From contig NZ_JAAKZX010000091.1 of the NCBI RefSeq assembly GCF_011045025.1, positions 1 to 36,204 on the forward strand: a stretch of DNA of 36,204 bases. Reading direction: 5' to 3'. The translations under genes were made by a program, and so were the position numbers. The stretch is from Streptomyces ureilyticus (GTDB lineage: Bacteria; Actinomycetota; Actinomycetes; Streptomycetales; Streptomycetaceae). Every line of letters starts with the position of its first letter. Within the stretch, counting starts at the first letter, position 1. This document shows, one piece after another, positions 1 to 5,454 of this stretch. The notes under the pieces were generated by a model. The model had not been told where the DNA came from. It worked only from the letters and a program-made list of their open reading frames with translations, and searched no databases.

Positions 1-16
1 TGTGTATAAGAGACAG
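1..16 (+). other. Residual Tn5/Nextera mosaic-end adapter (artefact)
   Basis: TGTGTATAAGAGACAG is identical to the last 16 bases of the 19-bp Tn5 mosaic end used in Nextera libraries. It sits exactly at the first base of the window and is far less GC-rich than the rest. It is best read as untrimmed adapter at a contig end, not genomic sequence. Any reading frame extended upstream of the ATG at 95 is therefore spurious. Confidence 0.93.
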
Positions 17-24
17 CCCCTACC

Positions 25-62
25 CTCCCCCACTCTCGGCTTCGCTCGAGCGGAGGGACCCC
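25..62. repeat. Dispersed hairpin repeat, left copy
   Basis: The segment contains CTCCCCCACTCTCGGC followed by TTCGCTCGAGCG and a G-rich then C-rich arm. It is the reverse complement, with a few differences, of the element at 34068-34106. Its core contains the palindrome GCTCGAGC and complementary C-rich and G-rich arms, so it can fold into a hairpin. From memory, sequences like this are scattered in many Streptomyces intergenic regions. Its position next to the adapter suggests that the assembly broke in this repeat. Confidence 0.75.
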
Positions 63-94
63 AAGGGGCTGATCATCCCGAAGGAGAACCGCGC

Positions 95-1120
95 ATGCCC
101 CCGCCCCCTGCGGATCGCCACACGGACCTGCTCATCGTGGGAGCCGGCCCCACCGGCCTGTTCGCCGCCTACTACGCCGGTTTCCGCGGTCTGTCGGTGA
201 CGGTGCTGGACTCGCTGCCCGAGCCCGGTGGCCAGATCAACGCCATGTACCCGGAGAAGCAGATCTTCGACATCGCCGGATTCCCGGCGGTACGGGGACG
301 CGAGCTCGTGGACCGGCTCCTTGAGCAGGCCGCACCGTACGACCCGTGCTACCTGCTCGGCCACCGGGCCGAGACGATGGAGCGGACCACGGAGGGTGCC
401 TTCGTCGTGACCACGCACCAAGGGGCGCGCGTGCGGGCCAGGGCCGTGATCGTCACCGGCGGCATCGGCACCTTCACGCCCCGCCCTCTGCCGGCCGCCG
501 CCGCGTACGAGGGAGCCGGTCTGGCGTACTTCGTGCGCAGGCCGGACGACTACGCGGGCCGGGACGTGGTGATCGTCGGGGGCGGTGACAGCGCCTTCGA
601 CTGGGCACTCACCCTGCACCCGCTGGCCGCCTCCGTGACCCTGGTCCACCGCCGCGACACCTTCCGCGCGCACCCGGCCACCGTGGCCGCCGTACGGGCC
701 GCGGGCGTGGAGATCCTCACCGAAGCCGAGCTGACGAAGGTCATCGGCGACGGCGGGGACGGCAGGGACATCGAGGCCGTGGAGATCACCCGGCGCGACG
801 GGCAGACGTACCGCCTGCCCTGCCAGGGGATCATCGCCGCCCTCGGCTTCACCGCCAACCTCGGCCCGCTGCTCGGCTGGGGCATCGACATCGCCCACCG
901 GCGCCACATCCCGGTCGACCCGGCGATGCGGACGTCCGTCCCCGGGATCTACGCGGCCGGGGACATCAACGACTACCCCGGCAAGGTACGGCTGATCGCG
1001 GTCGGCTTCGGCGAGGCCGCGACCGCCGTCAACAACGCCGCGCACCACATCGACCCCGAACAGCCGGTGTTCCCCGGCCACTCCACCGACGTCCCCACAG
1101 CGGCCCCCGCCGCCGCGTAG
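95..1120 (+). CDS. Ferredoxin--NADP+ reductase, thioredoxin-reductase-like type
   Basis: A 341-residue cytoplasmic flavoprotein expected to pass electrons between NADPH and ferredoxin. The FAD-binding Rossmann motif is near the N-terminus (VGAGPTGL, Gly16, Gly18 and Gly21). A second GxGxxS nucleotide motif (VVIVGGGDSAFDW) lies near residues 157-169. The second FAD contact, AGDINDYPGK, has its Asp at 290. The C-terminal PGHSTD resembles the tail of bacterial TrxR-like FNRs. It lacks the CxxC of true thioredoxin reductase. The ATG at 95 follows AAGGAGAA at 81-88. The next gene is a 7-Fe ferredoxin 22 bp downstream, the expected redox partner, so the two probably form an operon. Its true upstream neighbour is lost beyond the contig end. 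Confidence 0.9.
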   Translation: MPPPPADRHTDLLIVGAGPTGLFAAYYAGFRGLSVTVLDSLPEPGGQINAMYPEKQIFDIAGFPAVRGRELVDRLLEQAAPYDPCYLLGHRAETMERTTEGAFVVTTHQGARVRARAVIVTGGIGTFTPRPLPAAAAYEGAGLAYFVRRPDDYAGRDVVIVGGGDSAFDWALTLHPLAASVTLVHRRDTFRAHPATVAAVRAAGVEILTEAELTKVIGDGGDGRDIEAVEITRRDGQTYRLPCQGIIAALGFTANLGPLLGWGIDIAHRRHIPVDPAMRTSVPGIYAAGDINDYPGKVRLIAVGFGEAATAVNNAAHHIDPEQPVFPGHSTDVPTAAPAAA

Positions 1121-1142
1121 CACCGAAGAGGACCGATCATCC

Positions 1143-1484
1143 ATGCCCTACGTCATAGCCGAGCCGTGCATCGACATCATGGACCGCTCCTGCATGGAGG
1201 AATGCCCGGTCGACTGCATCTACGAGGGCGACCGCAAGCTCTACATCAACCCGATGGAATGCATCGACTGCGGCAACTGCGAACCCGTCTGCCCGGTCGA
1301 GGCGATCTCCCAGGACCGCAGGGTGCCACCGGAGTTGAAGGACTTCGTCGCCGACAACAAGCGGTTCTTCACCGCCCCCTTGCCCGGCCGCGACGAGCCG
1401 ATCGGCCTGCCGGGCGGCGCCGCCGGCCACGGCCCGGTCGGCACGGACACCGAACTCGTCGCCGGGTACGACCCACGCGGCTGA
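1143..1484 (+). CDS. fdxA: 7-Fe ferredoxin (3Fe-4S / 4Fe-4S)
   Basis: A 113-residue soluble electron carrier of the actinobacterial FdxA type. Cysteines at 9, 17, 21, 25, 40, 43, 46 and 50 reproduce the seven-iron pattern. By homology C9, C17 and C50 bind the 3Fe-4S cluster, C21, C40, C43 and C46 bind the 4Fe-4S cluster, and C25 is free. The conserved ECPVDCIYEG and CGNCEPVCPVEAI segments are present. The ATG has GAAGAGGA upstream at 1125-1132. It follows the reductase with a 22-bp gap, so reductase and ferredoxin probably form a redox pair. The user of the electrons is not evident; the oxygenase at 4.4-5.3 kb or an elsewhere-encoded ring oxygenase are possibilities only. Confidence 0.95.
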   Translation: MPYVIAEPCIDIMDRSCMEECPVDCIYEGDRKLYINPMECIDCGNCEPVCPVEAISQDRRVPPELKDFVADNKRFFTAPLPGRDEPIGLPGGAAGHGPVGTDTELVAGYDPRG

Positions 1485-1576
1485 GCACCCTGTGAGGGAG
1501 GCGCCGTGATCGACGGCGAGATGTGGTCGACGCGCACGTCCTGTCCGGCAACGCGGTCAAGGTCTTCCGCGCGCTC

Positions 1577-2485
1577 TCACTTCTCGCCGTGCCCCTCGGC
1601 CAGTTCCTCCCAGCGCCGCAGCGCGACCGGATTCCACTCGGCGTGCCTGCTGTGGAAGAGGTCGGCTGCCTTGGCCCCGCTCCAGCCCGGAGGCAGCAGC
1701 TTCGACGGGAGCCGCGGATCGAGGAAGGGGAAGCGGCGCCACTCGTGCACCAGCATGGTCTGTGCGTGCAGGACGGCGTCACCGTCAGCGGGGCGCAGCC
1801 CGGTGAACTCGTCGATGAACGCCTCGTAGCGGTCCTCCACCTCGCTGAGGTCCCAGGCTCGGGCCACCATGGCCGCCTCACTGCCCACAGCGCCGTACGT
1901 GGCGGTGAAGGACATCGCGTCGTCGGCGAGTCCGAGTTCCTTCAGGACGCCGAGCGCCTCCGCCTCACGGTCGGCGTGGGGCGTGATCCACACCCCGGGC
2001 TCCGGAGAGCCGAAGCCGGCCCAGGTGAGCCGGGTGCGCACCCGGTGCCGCAGATCCCGCTTGGCCTCCGGCACGGAGACGAGGACCACCAGCCAGGTGC
2101 CGTCCCAGGTGTGCTCCCCGCTGCCGAAGTCGTAGATGCGCTGCGCGCCTTCGGTCAGCATCCGCCGCCCCGGCGGGGTGAGCGCCCAGCGGACGCGGCG
2201 TCCCATCCGCTCGGAGGCCAGCCAGCCCTCTGCCGCGGTCCGGGCGAGCGACTGGCGGGCCGACTTCTCCTCGACACCGAACATCGCCAGCGCGTCCACC
2301 AGCGCGGAGGTCCACACCGGGGTGCCCTTGGGCAGTACGTACTCGCCGAGCATGGTCATCAGCAGCGACCGCGCACTGACGTCACCGACCTCCCGGCGCC
2401 GGCTGACCACCGGCCGTGCGCTCCCCGCCGCGGCCCGGTCGGGGCGCACCCTCCGGCCCGGTCCGCGCGCCGCACGATCCACCAT
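1577..2485 (-). CDS. paaX: PaaX-family transcriptional repressor
   Basis: A 302-residue regulator. After a basic, disordered N-terminal 35 residues come a winged-helix region (SLLMTMLGEYVLPKGTPVWTS to WALTPPG, about residues 40-105), the PaaX central domain (GTWLVVLVSVPE, residues about 128-140) and the helical C-terminal region with RFPFLDPRLP. PaaX proteins repress phenylacetate-degradation genes and are released by phenylacetyl-CoA. It is divergent from the PaaZ/BoxD-type dehydrogenase at 2722, which fits control of that gene. The ATG at 2485 is preceded by GGAAG and AAGGA; a GTG one codon further in has better spacing. The 3' end faces the ferredoxin gene, 92 bp away. Identity of the inducer is inferred only from the family. 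Confidence 0.88.
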   Translation of the reverse strand: MVDRAARGPGRRVRPDRAAAGSARPVVSRRREVGDVSARSLLMTMLGEYVLPKGTPVWTSALVDALAMFGVEEKSARQSLARTAAEGWLASERMGRRVRWALTPPGRRMLTEGAQRIYDFGSGEHTWDGTWLVVLVSVPEAKRDLRHRVRTRLTWAGFGSPEPGVWITPHADREAEALGVLKELGLADDAMSFTATYGAVGSEAAMVARAWDLSEVEDRYEAFIDEFTGLRPADGDAVLHAQTMLVHEWRRFPFLDPRLPSKLLPPGWSGAKAADLFHSRHAEWNPVALRRWEELAEGHGEK

Positions 2486-2530
2486 CGTCCTTCACTTCCC
2501 TTGCTGCCGTCCGATCCGATGTATCACGCC

Positions 2531-2560
2531 GTCACGTGACATCGACCGCGTGACATCGAC
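2531..2560. promoter_or_regulatory. Candidate operator upstream of paaX-like gene
   Basis: GTCACGTGAC (2531-2540) is a perfect 10-bp palindrome. It overlaps a 12-bp direct repeat, CGTGACATCGAC, present at 2535-2546 and 2549-2560. A related ATCACG lies at 2524-2529. The cluster sits 46-75 bp upstream of the paaX-like start, in the divergent intergenic region, so autoregulation is plausible. No bound protein is proven. Confidence 0.5.
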
Positions 2561-2631
2561 GTCATCAGCGTATCCAGGGCGCTCCGGCAGTACGGCCCGG
2601 AGCCGCGCCTCTCTGGAGGTCTCGCCCTTCC

Positions 2632-2672
2632 TTACACAATATCTTGTCGTTACAGAAATTATTAGTAGAGTG
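2632..2672. promoter_or_regulatory. AT-rich promoter/operator island before paaZ-like gene
   Basis: This is an AT-rich patch in otherwise GC-rich DNA, 50-90 bp upstream of the GTG at 2722. It contains the inverted repeat ACAA-TATC-TTGT (2636-2647). It is the most likely promoter region for the dehydrogenase and possibly also for the divergent regulator. I could not assign -35 and -10 boxes with certainty. Confidence 0.4.
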
Positions 2673-2721
2673 TCTGTCGCGTCGGCGGGCCGCCGACCGG
2701 GACGCGAAAGGTGGACCCGCC

Positions 2722-4296
2722 GTGGCCGCGAAACTGCACAGCTACCTCGCCGGTGACTGGTACGAGGCATCCGACGAGGGGCGTCCCCTGCTGGACGCGG
2801 CGACCGGCGTCGAGGTGGCCCGGCTCTCGGAGCGAGCCGTCGACGCCGCCGCCACGCTGCGCCATGCGCGGGAGGTGGGCGGCCCGGCCCTGCGCGAGCT
2901 GACCTTCCACCAGCGCGCCGGCCTGCTCAAGGCGCTCGGCAAGCAACTCGCCGCGCACACGGACGAGTTCCACGCACTGTCCACCCGCACCGGAGCGACC
3001 CGCCGCGACTCCGTGCTCGATGTCGACGGCGGCATCGGGGTGCTCTTCGTCTACGGCGGCAAGGGCACCAAAGAGCTGCCCGATGGTCATGTCCTGCCCG
3101 ACGGCGACATGGAACCGATCGGCAAACAGGGCACCTTCGCGCTACGCCACGTCCATGTGCCGCGGCAGGGCGCGGCCGTGCAGATCAACGCGTTCAACTT
3201 CCCCGTGTGGGGCATGCTGGAAAAGCTCGCGCCGGCTCTGCTGGCGGGCCTGCCGTCCGTGGTGAAACCCGCGGGCCAGACCGCCTATCTGACGGAGTTG
3301 GTGTTCCGCCGCATCATCGAGTCCGGCATCCTCCCCGAAGGCGCCGTCCAGCTGATCTGCGCCCCACCGGACGGCATCCTCGACGCGCTCACGGGACAGG
3401 ACGTGCTCAGCGTCACCGGATCCGCCGCGACCGCCCGCACCCTGCGCAGCCACCCGGCCGTCGCCGGCCGCGCCGTCCGCTTCAACGCCGAAGCCGACTC
3501 CCTGAACTGCGCAGTTCTCGGCCCGGACGCCGGGCCCGGCACCCCCGAGTTCGACCTGTTCACGCAGACCCTGGTCACCGAGATGACCGTCAAGGCCGGG
3601 CAGAAGTGCACCGCGATCCGCCGCGCTCTGGTGCCCGCCGGACTCATCGACGCCGTACAGGAAGCTGTCTGCGCCGAGCTGGCCGACCTGCGTGTCGGCA
3701 ACCCCGCCGATCCCACGGTCACCATGGGCCCTCTGGCCGGCCTCGGGCAGCGGGAGGAGGTGCTGCGCGCGCTCAAGGCGCTCACGGCGGCGGCCCGCCT
3801 CGTCCACGGCGACCCGGACCGGTTCGAAGTCCTGGACGGTGACCGGGAACGCGGCGCCTTCCTCCCGCCGCTGCTTCTGCGCTGCGACGACCCCGACCGG
3901 GCCGAGCCGCACGAGGTCGAGGCGTTCGGCCCCGTCAGCACCCTGCTGCCGTACGACGGAACCGCCGCCCACGCGGTCACGCTGGCCGCACGCGGCGAGG
4001 GCAGCCTCGTCGGCTCGGTCGTCACCCACGACCCCGGCTTCGCCCGCGAGGCCGTACTCGGGGCCGCCCCCTGGCACGGTCGCCTGCTGCTCCTCGACCG
4101 CACCGATGCCGGGGAGTCCACCGGCCATGGCTCGTCGCTCCCGCACGCCGTGCACGGCGGCCCCGGCCGGGCGGGCGGCGGCGAGGAACTCGGCGGCATC
4201 CGCGGCGTGCTGCACCACATGCAGCGCACCGCCGTCCAGGGCCCGCCCGCCCTCCTCTCGACACTCACCGGGCCTCCGCCCGGTCATGACCGCTGA
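2722..4296 (+). CDS. paaZ: 3,4-dehydroadipyl-CoA semialdehyde dehydrogenase (PaaZ ALDH domain / BoxD type)
   Basis: A 524-residue aldehyde dehydrogenase closest to the N-terminal half of PaaZ, or to stand-alone BoxD. PaaZ-type enzymes oxidise the ring-opened CoA semialdehyde in the phenylacetyl-CoA or benzoyl-CoA aerobic pathways. The general base Glu257 (FNAEADS) and nucleophile Cys296 (GQKCTAIR) fall one residue from those of E. coli PaaZ as I recall them. The NAD-binding glycine of VTGSAATA is present. The MaoC hydratase domain of full-length PaaZ (about 680 residues) is absent, so ring hydrolysis needs another protein. The GTG at 2722 follows AAAGGTGG; frames can be extended 26 codons upstream, but only into the AT-rich promoter island. 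It is divergent from the PaaX-type gene. Confidence 0.85.
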   Translation: MAAKLHSYLAGDWYEASDEGRPLLDAATGVEVARLSERAVDAAATLRHAREVGGPALRELTFHQRAGLLKALGKQLAAHTDEFHALSTRTGATRRDSVLDVDGGIGVLFVYGGKGTKELPDGHVLPDGDMEPIGKQGTFALRHVHVPRQGAAVQINAFNFPVWGMLEKLAPALLAGLPSVVKPAGQTAYLTELVFRRIIESGILPEGAVQLICAPPDGILDALTGQDVLSVTGSAATARTLRSHPAVAGRAVRFNAEADSLNCAVLGPDAGPGTPEFDLFTQTLVTEMTVKAGQKCTAIRRALVPAGLIDAVQEAVCAELADLRVGNPADPTVTMGPLAGLGQREEVLRALKALTAAARLVHGDPDRFEVLDGDRERGAFLPPLLLRCDDPDRAEPHEVEAFGPVSTLLPYDGTAAHAVTLAARGEGSLVGSVVTHDPGFAREAVLGAAPWHGRLLLLDRTDAGESTGHGSSLPHAVHGGPGRAGGGEELGGIRGVLHHMQRTAVQGPPALLSTLTGPPPGHDR

Positions 4297-4361
4297 GCCT
4301 CAGGCCGAGGCGTAACACCATGGCCGATCTCGACAAGCTCGCCCCCAGACCCTCAACTCCC

Positions 4362-5252
4362 TTAGGGCTCAAGCTTCTTGAGTTGTGCCTTGGTGCGCCG
4401 GGTCCGCTGGAGGCGCTCGGGAAGCGGTGTGCGGTAGTCGGGCAGAAGGCGCTGAGCGCGGAACGCGGACTTCAGGAAGAGGCGGACGACACGCTCGCGG
4501 CGGGGGCTGATCCAGCCGATCCGGTGGAGTCGGCAGACCCGCTCGCCGGCGAGGTACCGGGTCAGGTCCCTGCCGAACGCCCGGAAGGGTGCAGGGAACC
4601 AGCGCTCGGCAAAGAAGTCCATCATCGCGGTCGCCACACGATGGCCGGACTCTGTCTGTTGGTACGGACGGGAGTCGAACTTCAAGGCGAACTCGGTCAT
4701 CGCGTTCCAGTCCTCCGGGAACGCCTCGTCGGCCAAGGGGCCGGACTCGCGTTCCAGAAGGCGGAAGAGTGCCTGCGCCCAGGGGTGCCACGCGATCTTC
4801 ATGTGTTCGCTCATGCCGGGCAGGCCGAGCGAGGTCTGCAGGCGGTCGCCGAACGTGGCCAGCAGGACCAGGGGATAGACGAAGTCGTCGATGTGGTCGA
4901 AGTTGCCGGGCAGGTGCGGGGTTCTGCGGGCTACGCTCAGGTGGATGCGGTTCAGCCGTGCGGCGGCCTTGCGGCCCGCCGCGCTGGATAAGCCGTCCAC
5001 CATCCAGGCCATCAGGAAGTCGTTGCCGTCCTGGAAACGCCGGATGGGTCTCGTCTCCAGCTTCGAGGTGTGGGCCAGGGTGGCGGCCCCCATACTCGGC
5101 TGCATCATGCGCATGGTGCCCGGATAGACCATCATCGCCAGGGCGAACTCTGGGACGCGGTGGCTGACGTAGAGGGAGATCATCCGCTCCCAGTCGGTCT
5201 CCGGGTCCATTCGAGCCAGTTCGCGGTCCACCCACGTGTATCCACGGCGCAA
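4362..5252 (-). CDS. MpaB/rubber-oxygenase family protein (DUF2236)
   Basis: A 296-residue protein with the features of the oxygenase MpaB / latex-clearing-protein catalytic family. These include the N-terminal RELARMDPETDWERMISLY segment, then HRVPEFALAMM with paired small and Met residues, TRPIRRFQDGNDFLMAWM, NRIHLSVARRTP, and a central HIDDFVYPLVLL region with histidines able to bind haem or iron. Family members include haem b oxygenases such as Lcp; many actinobacterial paralogues have no known substrate. I use the TTG start at 5252 because GGGGGA lies 8 bases upstream; an internal ATG (Met15) is the alternative. It converges on the dehydrogenase gene with 65 bp between stops. A Crp-like palindrome lies about 107 bp upstream. 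Confidence 0.75.
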   Translation of the reverse strand: MRRGYTWVDRELARMDPETDWERMISLYVSHRVPEFALAMMVYPGTMRMMQPSMGAATLAHTSKLETRPIRRFQDGNDFLMAWMVDGLSSAAGRKAAARLNRIHLSVARRTPHLPGNFDHIDDFVYPLVLLATFGDRLQTSLGLPGMSEHMKIAWHPWAQALFRLLERESGPLADEAFPEDWNAMTEFALKFDSRPYQQTESGHRVATAMMDFFAERWFPAPFRAFGRDLTRYLAGERVCRLHRIGWISPRRERVVRLFLKSAFRAQRLLPDYRTPLPERLQRTRRTKAQLKKLEP

Positions 5253-5358
5253 CGTTGGTTCCCCCAGCCTCGTAGCCAGGCGGCTGTACCGCCGTGGCTC
5301 CTGTCGGAATATGGCTGAGAGGACGCTCGGGCTTCCGCTTCCCGATGCCAGGGCTCGC

Positions 5359-5374
5359 CGTGATTTAGATCACG
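5359..5374. promoter_or_regulatory. Crp-like palindrome CGTGAT-N4-ATCACG
   Basis: CGTGATTTAGATCACG is a perfect 6-bp inverted repeat with a 4-base centre. It fits the general Crp/Fnr form GTGA-N6-TCAC. It lies upstream of the MpaB-like gene on the minus strand, and beyond the stop of the ABC-transporter gene, so it most likely serves the former. Confidence 0.45.
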
Positions 5375-5414
5375 ATCAAGCTCGGGTGAGGCCTGCGGCT
5401 GGTCCGTGACCCGT

Positions 5415-5447
5415 CGCAGGCGGTGGCCTCGGTGTCCACCGCCTGCG
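5415..5447 (-). terminator. Hairpin terminator after the fused ABC-transporter gene
   Basis: A perfect 12-bp GC-rich stem, with arms at 5415-5426 and 5436-5447 and a 9-base loop, begins 8 bp beyond the stop of the minus-strand transporter gene. There is no U-tract, which is common for Streptomyces terminators. Confidence 0.65.
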
Positions 5448-5454
5448 CGCGCAC

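Noticed and set aside
2..94. Upstream extension of the ferredoxin reductase frame to base 2
   Set aside because: It is translated from adapter and hairpin repeat; the ATG at 95 has a proper SD.
1507..1829. Frame starting GTG at 1507 with a good GAGGGAGG site after the ferredoxin
   Set aside because: The SD is attractive, but the frame soon runs antisense to the PaaX-like gene and its protein is Ser/Arg-rich without motifs.
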